8,522 bases of DNA from positions 1 through 8,522 of the forward strand of contig JAAZAC010000313.1 of NCBI GenBank assembly GCA_012514545.1. Direction: 5' to 3'. Positions within the stretch are counted from its first letter, which is position 1. Every line of letters starts with the position of its first letter. Source of the stretch: Actinomycetales bacterium. Its GTDB lineage: Bacteria; Actinomycetota; Actinomycetes; Actinomycetales; Cellulomonadaceae. The notes under the pieces were generated by a model. It had not been told where the DNA came from, ran no database searches, and saw nothing but the letters and a program-made list of their open reading frames with translations. The translations under genes were made by a program, and so were the position numbers. Positions 1 to 6,143 of this stretch are shown in pieces.

Positions 1-317
<317 letters not shown>

Positions 318-331
318 ACACCTGACGGGTG

Positions 332-367
332 GCGGGGCCCGGCCGGAGCGATCCGGCCGGGCCCCGC
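332..367 (+). terminator. Strong GC hairpin after eno, likely terminator
   Basis: A perfect 15-bp stem (332-346 with 353-367, left arm GCGGGGCCCGGCCGG) closes a 6-base loop AGCGAT, starting 15 bases after the enolase stop. There is no T-run, which is common for actinobacterial terminators. The left arm is repeated as GCGGGGCCCGGCC at 374-386 and can pair instead with 355-367, giving a competing 13-bp hairpin with loop GCTCGT. Termination is inferred from position and stem strength. Confidence 0.75.
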
Positions 368-407
368 GCTCGTGCGGGGCCCGGCCTGCGAACCCGTGCT
401 CGCGAAC

Positions 408-481
408 GCGCAGAGTGGAACGAAATGCCGGCGTTTCGTTCCACTACGCGGCGTGGAGCCGCATCTCGTTCCACTCTGCGC
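408..481. repeat. Nested inverted-repeat element (REP-like)
   Basis: The outer arms are perfect 16-mers: GCGCAGAGTGGAACGA at 408-423 and its reverse complement TCGTTCCACTCTGCGC at 466-481. Inside, 414-445 is a 32-bp palindrome centred between 429 and 430 with one mismatched pair (426/433); its 12-base arms are AGTGGAACGAAA and TTTCGTTCCACT. A degenerate second hairpin is GTGGA at 453-457 with TCCAC at 470-474. The word GTGGAACGA or its complement therefore occurs three times. The AT content of the arms stands out from the surroundings. It could be a dispersed palindromic repeat, an operator, or a mini-element remnant; the sequence alone does not decide. Confidence 0.8.
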
Positions 482-554
482 CGACGGGGCGGAGGGGCGC
501 CGATGGGGCGGAGGGGCGCCGACGGGGCGGAGGGGCTGCGACGGTGCGGAGGGC
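479..554. repeat. 19-bp tandem repeat, three good copies plus a decayed fourth
   Basis: The unit CGCCGACGGGGCGGAGGGG occurs at 479-497, 498-516 (one change, C to T at its seventh base) and 517-535. A fourth, more diverged copy lies at 536-554. The first copy begins inside the right arm of the inverted-repeat element. The unit length is not a multiple of three and the region is intergenic, so it is not a protein repeat. Function unknown. Confidence 0.85.
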
Positions 555-611
555 CCGGCGACGAGGGGCGCGCCGGGGACGGCCCTCCCGGGTGCGCCCG
601 CCCTCGCGCGG

Positions 612-617
612 CACAAT
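612..617 (+). promoter_or_regulatory. Candidate -10 element for leaderless ftsB mRNA
   Basis: CACAAT lies exactly 7 bases before the ATG at 625, so transcription would start at or next to the start codon. There is no Shine-Dalgarno sequence before that ATG, and no clear -35 is visible. It departs from the TANNNT consensus at the first base. Inferred from spacing and from two similar arrangements in this window. Confidence 0.45.
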
Positions 618-624
618 CGGACCC

Positions 625-1212
625 ATGGCCCGCCGTCCCCCGTCCCCCGTCGCCGCGCGCCCCGCGCCGGCCGCGCGGACGCGCCGCGACGACGCGCGGC
701 CACGCCGCGACGACGCGCGGCGGGCGGGTACCCGGCCGGCCGGGGCGCGGGCCGGCCGCGGTCGCGAGGACGGCGAGCCTCGGCCCGCCCGCCTCGCGCG
801 GGTGCTGTCCGTGCGCGCGCTGGTGCTCGGCATGGTGCTGCTGGCGGGCTTCACGCTGCTGTTCCCGACGGTGCGCGCCTACCTGGCCCAGCGCGCCGAG
901 CTCGCGGCCCTCGCCGGCCAGGTGGCCGCGGCCGAGCAGGCCGAGCGCGACCTGCAGCGCGAGCTCGACCGCTGGGAGGACGACGCGTACGTCGCGGCGC
1001 AGGCCCGCGAGCGCCTCTCCTACGTCCTGCCCGGCGAGACCGCCTACCGCGTCATCGACCCCGAGGTGGTCGTCGAGGAGGAGCCGGAGGACGGCCCCGA
1101 GCCCGCGGACGGTCCGACCCTGCCCGACGGCGGCGCCGTCGCCCCCTGGTACGCGACGGTGTGGGACTCGCTCGCGGCCGCGGGAGCGTCGGGCCCGGAG
1201 GCCGAGGAGTGA
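625..1212 (+). CDS. ftsB: Septum formation initiator, FtsB/DivIC family
   Basis: This is a small bitopic protein of the divisome. In this family the periplasmic coiled coil pairs with FtsL and binds FtsQ, helping activate septal wall synthesis. The product is 195 residues. Residues 1-57 are a basic, Pro/Ala/Arg-rich cytoplasmic tail. Residues about 61-82 form a single membrane helix (LVLGMVLLAGFTLLF). Residues about 86-118 are a heptad-rich coiled coil (LAQRAELAALAGQVAAAEQA). Then comes the family signature DDAYVAAQARERLSYVLPGE (119-138), which ends in the usual LPGE. The tail after 148 is acidic and variable. It is longer than E. coli FtsB because of both tails, as is usual in actinobacteria. 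The ATG at 625 is preferred because it has a -10-like box 7 bases upstream; upstream in-frame codons run through the repeats. Its stop overlaps the next start. Confidence 0.92.
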   Translation: MARRPPSPVAARPAPAARTRRDDARPRRDDARRAGTRPAGARAGRGREDGEPRPARLARVLSVRALVLGMVLLAGFTLLFPTVRAYLAQRAELAALAGQVAAAEQAERDLQRELDRWEDDAYVAAQARERLSYVLPGETAYRVIDPEVVVEEEPEDGPEPADGPTLPDGGAVAPWYATVWDSLAAAGASGPEAEE

Positions 1213-1733
1213 CGCCCGAGGCCGGGCGTGGGACGGGGCCCGACGGCGGCCCGCCGACCCCGGAGGACCTCGCCGTCGTCACCGAGCAGCTCGGCCGCCC
1301 GCCGCGCGGCGTCGTGGCGGTCGCGGCCCGCTGCGTCTGCGGCCGCCCGACCGTCGTCCGCACCGCCCCGCGCCTGCCGGACGGCACGCCCTTCCCGACG
1401 ACGTACTACCTCACCCACCCGGTCGCCGTCGCCGCCGTGTCGCGGCTCGAGGCGGCGGGCGCGATGCGCGAGATGAACGAGCGGCTCCGGGCGGACCCGG
1501 AGCTCGCGGCCGCGCACCGCCGGGCGCACGAGGACTATCTCGCGCGGCGCGCGGAGCTGGGCGAGGTGCCCGAGATCGCCGGGGTGTCGGCGGGCGGCAT
1601 GCCCGACCGCGTGAAGTGCCTGCACGTGCTCGTGGCGCACGCGCTCGCGCGTGGGCCCGGCGTGAACCCGCTGGGCGACGAGACGCTCGCCCGGATCGCC
1701 CCCGAGTGGTCGCCGGGGGTCTGCCGCTGCTGA
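1209..1733 (+). CDS. DUF501 family protein
   Basis: The product is 174 residues and matches the DUF501 family, conserved in actinobacteria next to ftsB and ppx; its biochemical function is not established. Recognisable segments are RCVCGRPTVVRTAPRLPDGT (41-60), PFPTTYYLTHP (61-71), a helical AAVSRLEAAGAMREMNERL (75-93) and the strongest signature GMPDRVKCLHVLVAHALARG (130-149), followed by GVNPLGDE. Cysteines at 42, 44, 137, 172 and 174 could bind metal, which is inference. The GTG start overlaps the ftsB stop in the four bases GTGA. GGAGG at 1197-1201 sits 7 bases before it, so this start is well supported and translation is probably coupled to ftsB. No signal peptide or membrane segment is seen, so it is likely cytoplasmic. 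Confidence 0.9.
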   Translation: MTPEAGRGTGPDGGPPTPEDLAVVTEQLGRPPRGVVAVAARCVCGRPTVVRTAPRLPDGTPFPTTYYLTHPVAVAAVSRLEAAGAMREMNERLRADPELAAAHRRAHEDYLARRAELGEVPEIAGVSAGGMPDRVKCLHVLVAHALARGPGVNPLGDETLARIAPEWSPGVCRC

Positions 1734-2614
1734 CAGCCGTCGGGCGGCGCGTCGTCGTCGGCCTCGTCGTCGTCGGCCTGCTCCTCGCGGGCGGGGCCGT
1801 GGCCCTTGTGCTCCGCTGGGAGGACGTCCTCGCGTGGCTCGACGCGCCGGCGGTGCTGCGCGTCAACGCCGCCGCGCTCGAGGTCGACCTGCCGCCGGGC
1901 GCGGTCGAGGACCCGACGCGCACCGCCTGCGCGGGCCAGGGCGCGCTGCGCTGCGCCTGGACCGACGCGCCCCCGCAGCGGGCGGTGGCGGACGTGGTGG
2001 CCGGGCTGCGCGCCCTCGACGTCGACGTGGCGGACGCCGTCTGCGGCGGCGACGCCCTGCCGTCGACGGCGATGCCGGGCTCCGAGATCCGGTGCGGAGC
2101 CCGGGTCACGGTCCGGGCCGCCGACCTCTGGGTCCTGGCGACGGACGAGACACCGTTCGGCGGCGTGCCGCTGGGCCGGACGGCCCTGTGGTTCTCGTGG
2201 GACACCGTGGACATGTCGTGGCCGCTGTACGCGCGGGTCGCGGCGGCCGACCCGTACCCGTACGCCGAGGAGGCGTCCCCGATCCCCACCGAGGACGAGG
2301 TGGCGGCGGTCCTCCCGGCGCGGTACCGGGCCGCGCTCGACGCCTGCTGGCGGCTGCCCGAGGACGACCCGGCCGGGCCCTGCCACGCGTGGGAGGGGCC
2401 TGTGGACGTCGTCGACCTCCCCGGGGACGGCCAGGTGGAGGCGTTGGTCGGCGAGCTGGTGGCGGCCGGGTTCTTCGTCGACGCCGCGGAGCCCGGCTGG
2501 ACGGGGGCGCCCATGAGCGCGCACCGGTTCGTCCGCGCGGGCGGGTGGTCGGGCGTCGTCGTCAGCGTCCGGCTCGAGGACGGCGGGCTGGTCGCGCACG
2601 TCACCGCCTGGTGA
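1706..2614 (+). CDS. Unrecognised membrane-anchored protein with six cysteines
   Basis: I do not recognise this family. From GTG 1706 the product is 302 residues. A short basic N-terminus is followed by one strong hydrophobic helix at about 16-36 (VVVGLVVVGLLLAGGAVALVL), predicting an N-in anchor or uncleaved signal with the rest outside the membrane. Cysteines at 75/83, 113/130 and 214/226 fall into three close pairs, suiting disulfides. Two segments resemble each other: around 75-113 (Cys, LRCAW, then a helix VADVVAGLRAL) and around 214-260 (Cys, PCHAW, then VEALVGELVAAG), a possible internal duplication. The start is uncertain: GTG 1706 overlaps the DUF501 gene by 28 bases and has no Shine-Dalgarno; CTG at 1727 or 1730 is possible; GTG 1798 would lose the helix. 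Codon use matches its neighbours. It is probably in the ftsB-DUF501 unit, so a cell-envelope role is a guess from context only. Confidence 0.75.
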   Translation: MVAGGLPLLTAVGRRVVVGLVVVGLLLAGGAVALVLRWEDVLAWLDAPAVLRVNAAALEVDLPPGAVEDPTRTACAGQGALRCAWTDAPPQRAVADVVAGLRALDVDVADAVCGGDALPSTAMPGSEIRCGARVTVRAADLWVLATDETPFGGVPLGRTALWFSWDTVDMSWPLYARVAAADPYPYAEEASPIPTEDEVAAVLPARYRAALDACWRLPEDDPAGPCHAWEGPVDVVDLPGDGQVEALVGELVAAGFFVDAAEPGWTGAPMSAHRFVRAGGWSGVVVSVRLEDGGLVAHVTAW

Positions 2615-2617
2615 TGG

Positions 2618-2623
2618 CACGCT
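2618..2623 (+). promoter_or_regulatory. Weak candidate -10 element before ppx
   Basis: CACGCT ends 7 bases before the GTG start at 2631, the same spacing as the boxes before ftsB and ndh. There is no Shine-Dalgarno sequence and no obvious -35. The hexamer is a poor match to TANNNT, so ppx could instead be transcribed from the upstream operon, whose last stop is 16 bases away. Confidence 0.3.
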
Positions 2624-2630
2624 TGCGCGC

Positions 2631-3587
2631 GTGACTGCGACGCGCGTGGCCGGCATCGACTGCGGCACCAACTCCATCCGCCTGCTCGTCGCCGACGTCG
2701 AGGACGGGCGGCTCGTCGACCTCGACCGGCGCATGGAGGTCGTGCGCCTCGGGCAGGGCGTCGACCGGACGGGGCGCCTGGCCCCGGAGGCGCTCGCGCG
2801 CACCCTCGACGCCGCCCGGCGCTACGCGGCGATCTGCGCCGACCTCGGCGCCGAGCGCATCCGGTTCGTGGCGACGTCGGCGACCCGCGACGCGGAGAAC
2901 CGCGCGGAGTTCGTCGAGGGGGTCCGCGAGGCGCTGGGGGTGACCCCCGAGGTCGTCGACGGCGCGGAGGAGGCGGCGCTGTCCTTCCGCGGCGCGACGA
3001 GCGTCCTCGCGGGGCGCCACCCGGGCCCGTTCCTCGTCGTCGACATCGGCGGCGGCTCGACGGAGGTCGTGCTCGGCGCCTCCGACGTCGAGGCGGCCTG
3101 GTCCATGGACGTCGGCTGCGTGCGCCTGACCGAGCGGCACCTGCACGGCGACCCGCCGTCGGACGCCGAGGTCGCGGCCGCGACGGCCGACGTGCGTCGG
3201 CTCCTCGACGACGCCGCGCGCCGCGTGCCGTTCGGCCGCACGGCGACGCTCGTCGGCCTGGCGGGCTCGGTGACGACGGTGACCGCGCACGCGCTGGGGC
3301 TGCCGCGCTACGACCCGGCGGCCATCGACGGCGCGGTGCTCGAGGTCGACCGGGCGCTGGCCTCGTGCGCGGCGCTGCTCGCGGCGAGCCGCGCCGAGCG
3401 GGCGGCCCTGCCGTTCATGCACCCGGGGCGGGTGGACGTCATCGGGGCGGGGGCGCTCGTCTGGGCGGAGGTCGTGCGCCGGGTGGCCGCCGACGTCGGG
3501 GCGGCCGGGGGAGCGCTGCGGGTCGCCGTGACCTCCGAGCACGACATCCTGGACGGGATCGCGCTGAGCGCCGCCGACGGCGCGTGA
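2631..3587 (+). CDS. ppx: Exopolyphosphatase, Ppx/GppA family
   Basis: Ppx/GppA enzymes hydrolyse terminal phosphates from inorganic polyphosphate or the gamma phosphate of pppGpp; they share the actin/Hsp70 ATPase-type fold. The product is 318 residues, a single two-lobed phosphatase domain without the C-terminal helical or HD domain of E. coli Ppx (about 513 residues), as in short actinobacterial homologues. Visible motifs are GIDCGTNSIRLLVAD (8-22, phosphate 1), FVATSATRDAENR (79-91), GAEEAALSFRGA (111-122) with the likely catalytic Glu, VVDIGGGSTEVVLG (136-149, phosphate 2), SMDVGCVRLTE (158-168), GLAGSVTTVTA (209-219) and TSEHDILDGIAL (301-312). GTG 2631 keeps the full first strand; GTG 2646 is an alternative that trims five residues. 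Conserved linkage with eno, ftsB and DUF501 is typical of actinobacteria. Polyphosphate versus pppGpp preference cannot be read from the sequence. Confidence 0.93.
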   Translation: MTATRVAGIDCGTNSIRLLVADVEDGRLVDLDRRMEVVRLGQGVDRTGRLAPEALARTLDAARRYAAICADLGAERIRFVATSATRDAENRAEFVEGVREALGVTPEVVDGAEEAALSFRGATSVLAGRHPGPFLVVDIGGGSTEVVLGASDVEAAWSMDVGCVRLTERHLHGDPPSDAEVAAATADVRRLLDDAARRVPFGRTATLVGLAGSVTTVTAHALGLPRYDPAAIDGAVLEVDRALASCAALLAASRAERAALPFMHPGRVDVIGAGALVWAEVVRRVAADVGAAGGALRVAVTSEHDILDGIALSAADGA

Positions 3588-3601
3588 TCGGGGGAGGGGC
3601 G

Positions 3602-4477
3602 ATGGCGGGGACGACGACGGGCCACGAGGGGACGGGCGCGACCGCGCTGCCGCACCCGCGCGTCGGGGGTCGCTTCGCCTCGCCGGTGCCGCCGGGGACC
3701 GGCTGGCCGGGGGACCTCGCGGACGCGACGACGCCGGTGGCGACCTCGGCGGACGAGGTCGCCGCGCTCGCGGCGGCCGCCCCGGACCTCGCGACCCTCG
3801 GGGCGGCGTCGTCGGTCTGCCGGGCGTGCCCGCGGCTCGTCGCGTGGCGCGAGCAGGTCGCGGTGACGAAGCGGCGGGCGTTCGCGGACCAGCCCTACTG
3901 GGGTCGGCCGGTGCCGAGCTTCGGGGACGACGCGCCGCGGCTCCTCGTCGTCGGGCTCGCGCCCGCGGCCCACGGCGGCAACCGCACGGGCCGCATGTTC
4001 ACGGGCGACCGGTCCGGCGACTGGATCTTCGCGGCCCTGCACCGCGCGGGCCTCGCCTCGCAGGCGGCGAGCACCGACGCGGCCGACGGTCTCGAGCTGC
4101 GCGGCGTGCGGATGCTCGCGCCGGTGCGTTGCGCGCCGCCGGACAACGCGCCGCTGCCGGCCGAGCGCGACACGTGCCACCTGTGGCTGCGCCGCGAGCT
4201 CGCCCTGCTGCCCGACGCGCGGGCGGTGCTCGTGCTGGGGGCGTTCGGCTGGACGACGTTCCTCGCCGCGGCCCGGGCGTCCGGGTGGTCGGTGCCGCGG
4301 CCCGCCCCGCGCTTCGGGCACGGCGCCGAGGCCGTGCTCCACCGGGCGGATGGCGCGGCAGTCACGCTGGTCGGCTGCTACCACGTGTCGCAGCACAACA
4401 CGCAGACGGGCCGCCTCACCGAGGCGATGCTCGACGCCGCGATCGCCCAGGCATGGGCGGCGGCCACGCGCGCCTGA
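3602..4477 (+). CDS. Uracil-DNA glycosylase, family 5 (UDGb)-like
   Basis: The enzyme removes uracil (and in this family other deaminated bases) from DNA, starting base-excision repair. The product is 291 residues. Motif A is GLAPAAHGGNRTGRMFTGD (118-136). The GLAPA with no Asp or Asn at the usual water-activating position, plus NRTGR.FTGD, is characteristic of family 5 rather than family 4. The C-terminal active-site motif is HVSQHNTQTGRLTE (261-274). Cysteines 73, 76, 177 and 192 match the four-cysteine 4Fe-4S pattern of families 4 and 5. The first 60 residues are variable and Ala/Gly/Pro-rich. The start ATG 3602 follows a purine-rich GGGGGAGGGG; an in-frame GTG at 3584 overlapping the ppx stop is possible but has no ribosome site. 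It probably shares a transcript with ppx. Substrate range beyond uracil is not shown by the sequence. Confidence 0.9.
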   Translation: MAGTTTGHEGTGATALPHPRVGGRFASPVPPGTGWPGDLADATTPVATSADEVAALAAAAPDLATLGAASSVCRACPRLVAWREQVAVTKRRAFADQPYWGRPVPSFGDDAPRLLVVGLAPAAHGGNRTGRMFTGDRSGDWIFAALHRAGLASQAASTDAADGLELRGVRMLAPVRCAPPDNAPLPAERDTCHLWLRRELALLPDARAVLVLGAFGWTTFLAAARASGWSVPRPAPRFGHGAEAVLHRADGAAVTLVGCYHVSQHNTQTGRLTEAMLDAAIAQAWAAATRA

Positions 4478-4493
4478 GGATGCCCGGGCGGCA

Positions 4494-4520
4494 CCGCGAC
4501 GGGGGGTTCGCCGTCGGCGG
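4494..4520 (+). terminator. Hairpin after the glycosylase gene, possible terminator
   Basis: CCGCGACGG (4494-4502) pairs with CCGTCG (4511-4516) and CGG (4518-4520), nine pairs with one bulged G at 4517 and an 8-base loop containing TTCG. It begins 17 bases after the glycosylase stop and ends just before the ndh promoter. There is no T-run, so termination is inferred from position and stem. Confidence 0.5.
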
Positions 4521-4527
4521 ACAGGGC

Positions 4528-4545
4528 TTGTGAAAGTTTTCACAT
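4528..4545. promoter_or_regulatory. Rex operator upstream of ndh
   Basis: TTGTGAAAGTTTTCACAT contains perfect 7-base arms TGTGAAA (4529-4535) and TTTCACA (4538-4544) around GT. This is the known Rex (redox-sensing repressor) operator pattern, TTGTGAAANNTTTCACAA, with only the last base differing. It covers the -35 and much of the spacer, where a bound repressor would block RNA polymerase. Rex leaves DNA when NADH is high, so ndh would be induced when NADH accumulates, for example under low oxygen. The site is AT-rich in a very GC-rich window, which makes chance unlikely. Confidence 0.87.
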
Positions 4546-4556
4546 GCGCCTACCGT
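4528..4556 (+). promoter_or_regulatory. ndh promoter, probably leaderless
   Basis: A -35 TTGTGA (4528-4533) and a -10 TACCGT (4551-4556) are separated by 17 bases. The -10 fits the actinobacterial TANNNT pattern. It ends exactly 7 bases before ATG 4564, so the transcript would begin at or beside the start codon. There is no Shine-Dalgarno sequence, which agrees with a leaderless mRNA. Confidence 0.7.
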
Positions 4557-4563
4557 GTCAAAC

Positions 4564-6027
4564 ATGACCGCGCAGCAGCCCCAGCCCGCCGTCGTCGCCC
4601 CGCGCCCGCGCAAGGTCCCGCGGATCGTCATCCTGGGCGGCGGCTACGTCGGCTTCTACACCGCCCTGCGCCTGCGGCGGCGCCTGGGCCGGCGCGAGGC
4701 GGCGATCGTCGTCGTCGACCCGCGGTCGTACATGACCTACCAGCCCTTCCTGCCCGAGGCGGCGGCCGGCTCGCTCGAGCCGCGCCACGTCGTCGTCTCC
4801 CACCGGCAGGTGCTGCGCGGCGTCGACGTGCTCAACGGGCGCGTCACCGGGGTCCGGCACGCCGACCGGACCGTGCGCATCGCGCCCGAGTACGGCGACG
4901 AGTACGAGATCACCTACGACCACCTCGTCGTCGCGCTCGGCTCCGTGTCCCGCACGCTGCCCATCCCCGGGCTCGCCGAGCAGGGGATCGGGTTCAAGCA
5001 CGTCGAGGAGGCCATCGCACTGCGCAACCACGTGCTCGCGCGGCTCGACGCGGCCGCGTCCACGTGGGACCACGACGTGCGGCGCCGCCTGCTCACCTTC
5101 ACGTTCGTCGGCGGCGGGTTCGCCGGGGTCGAGGCGCTCGCGGAGGTCGAGGACCTCGCACGCTCGGCCGTGCGCGGCGGCCGGTACGAGGGCGTCCGGC
5201 CCGAGGACCTGCGGTTCGTCCTCATCGAGGGCTCGACGCGGATCCTGCCCGAGCTGGGCGAGGAGATGGGCGGCTACGCGCTCGAGCAGCTCCGGCGGCG
5301 GGGGATCGAGGTGCACCTCGCGACGTTCCTGTCCTCGTGCGTCGACGGTCACGTGGTGACCTCCACGGGCGTCGAGTTCGACTCGGCGACGATCGTGTGG
5401 ACCGCGGGCGTCCAGGCGAACCCCGTGCTCGCCGAGACCGACCTGCCCCTGGACGACGGCGGCCGCGTCCGCGCGCTGCCCACCCTCCAGGTGGCGACCG
5501 CCGACGGCGAGGTGGTCGAGGGCGTGTGGGCGGCCGGCGACTGCGCCGCCGTGCCCGACCTGACCAACCCGGGCCACCTGTGCTCGCCCAGCGCCCAGCA
5601 CGCCGTGCGCCAGGCCCGCCACCTCGGCGACAACCTCGCGCGGTACCTGCGCGGCGCGGACGTGCGCCCCTACCGCCACGCGCACGTCGGGACCGTCGCC
5701 TCGCTCGGCCTCGGCAAGGGCGTCGCGCAGGTGTACGGCGTGAAGGTGCGCGGGTGGATCGCCTGGTTCCTGCACCGGACGTACCACCTCGCACAGATGC
5801 CCACGCTCGACCGGAAGGTGCGCATCGTCCTCGACTGGACGCTGGCGCTGTTCTTCCCGCGCGAGATGGTCGCGCTCGGCCGGCTGCACGACCCGCGGGC
5901 GACCTTCGTCGAGGCCGCGGCCTCGACCGCCGCGCGGGCGCCGGGGCGCGGCCCGACGCCGGACGGCCGCGGGGGCGCCGGAGGCGCCGGCGGCACCGGG
6001 AGCGTCGAGGGCGCCCGGGCGGCCTGA
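4564..6027 (+). CDS. ndh: Type II NADH dehydrogenase (NDH-2)
   Basis: NDH-2 is a single-subunit FAD enzyme on the inner face of the membrane that passes electrons from NADH to menaquinone without pumping protons. The product is 487 residues, close to mycobacterial Ndh. Visible parts are the FAD-binding ILGGGYVGFYTALRLRRRL (23-41), DPRSYMTYQPFLPEAAAGSL (52-71), typical of actinobacterial Ndh, YDHLVVALGS (118-127), the second nucleotide fold FTFVGGGFAGVEALAEVEDL (179-198) for NADH, and VVEGVWAAGDCAAVPD (317-332) closing the FAD site. The C-terminal segment about 396-437 (GWIAWFLHRTYHLAQMPTLD, then IVLDWTLALFFPREMVALG) is the amphipathic or hydrophobic membrane anchor. The last 35 residues are Gly/Ala/Arg-rich filler. 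ATG 4564 is chosen from the promoter spacing; a GTG at 4555 lies within the promoter. Rex control is predicted. Ferredoxin reductases or other pyridine nucleotide oxidoreductases share the folds but lack this anchor. Confidence 0.93.
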   Translation: MTAQQPQPAVVAPRPRKVPRIVILGGGYVGFYTALRLRRRLGRREAAIVVVDPRSYMTYQPFLPEAAAGSLEPRHVVVSHRQVLRGVDVLNGRVTGVRHADRTVRIAPEYGDEYEITYDHLVVALGSVSRTLPIPGLAEQGIGFKHVEEAIALRNHVLARLDAAASTWDHDVRRRLLTFTFVGGGFAGVEALAEVEDLARSAVRGGRYEGVRPEDLRFVLIEGSTRILPELGEEMGGYALEQLRRRGIEVHLATFLSSCVDGHVVTSTGVEFDSATIVWTAGVQANPVLAETDLPLDDGGRVRALPTLQVATADGEVVEGVWAAGDCAAVPDLTNPGHLCSPSAQHAVRQARHLGDNLARYLRGADVRPYRHAHVGTVASLGLGKGVAQVYGVKVRGWIAWFLHRTYHLAQMPTLDRKVRIVLDWTLALFFPREMVALGRLHDPRATFVEAAASTAARAPGRGPTPDGRGGAGGAGGTGSVEGARAA

Positions 6028-6028
6028 C

Positions 6029-6052
6029 CCCGAGCCCGAGCCCGAGCCCGAG
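6029..6052. repeat. Hexanucleotide repeat (CCCGAG) x4
   Basis: Four perfect CCCGAG units begin two bases after the ndh stop codon. The repeat is outside the coding frame, so unit gain or loss would not change the protein. It is probably a replication-slippage product with no evident function. Confidence 0.85.
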
Positions 6053-6057
6053 TCCAC

Positions 6058-6102
6058 CACCCCACCGCGAGCTCGCCGCAAGGTCTCGATCTCGGCGGGG
6101 TG
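6058..6102 (+). terminator. Imperfect hairpin after ndh, possible terminator
   Basis: CACCCC (6058-6063) pairs with GGGGTG (6097-6102), then CCG (6065-6067) with CGG (6093-6095) and GA (6069-6070) with TC (6090-6091), with single mismatches between blocks. It lies 30 bases after ndh and before the tRNA. There is no T-run and the loop is long, so ndh transcripts might also read on through the tRNA. Confidence 0.35.
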
Positions 6103-6143
6103 CAGGAGCGGGCGGCGGGGCCGGCGGGGGAAGATGGGCCCGG

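Larger units (their letters stand above)
318..624. other. Gene-free region between eno and ftsB, rich in repeats
   Basis: This 307-base stretch holds no convincing gene. Frames that stay open across it only do so because the DNA is GC-rich, and their translations are arginine/glycine-rich or follow the repeats. It holds, in order, the eno terminator with its alternative arm (332-386), a palindromic inverted-repeat element (408-481), a 19-bp tandem repeat (479-554) and a candidate ftsB promoter (612-617). Confidence 0.7.

Noticed and set aside
408..554. CRISPR-like array
   Set aside because: The repeats are either palindromic and few or strictly tandem without spacers; no cas genes are present.
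415..624. Longer FtsB starting at ATG 415
   Set aside because: The extra 70 residues would translate the palindromic and tandem repeats; the ATG at 625 has the better promoter context and family-like length.
329..1705. N-terminal extension of the six-cysteine protein back through ftsB and DUF501
   Set aside because: The frame is open only because stops are rare at this GC content; the extension is Arg/Pro/Ala filler overlapping two well-supported genes.
3584..3601. GTG start for the glycosylase overlapping the ppx stop
   Set aside because: It adds six residues, has no ribosome site, and would place the purine-rich GGGGGAGGGG inside the coding sequence; ATG 3602 uses that sequence as its Shine-Dalgarno.
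4558..6081. Long minus-strand open frame opposite ndh
   Set aside because: The translation is rich in Arg, Val, His and Asp with no motif, and mirrors the codon pattern of ndh, which is certain on the + strand.
6131..6136. AAGATG as a -10 for the tRNA
   Set aside because: The spacing to the tRNA is reasonable but the hexamer is a weak match and there is no -35, so I cannot support it.
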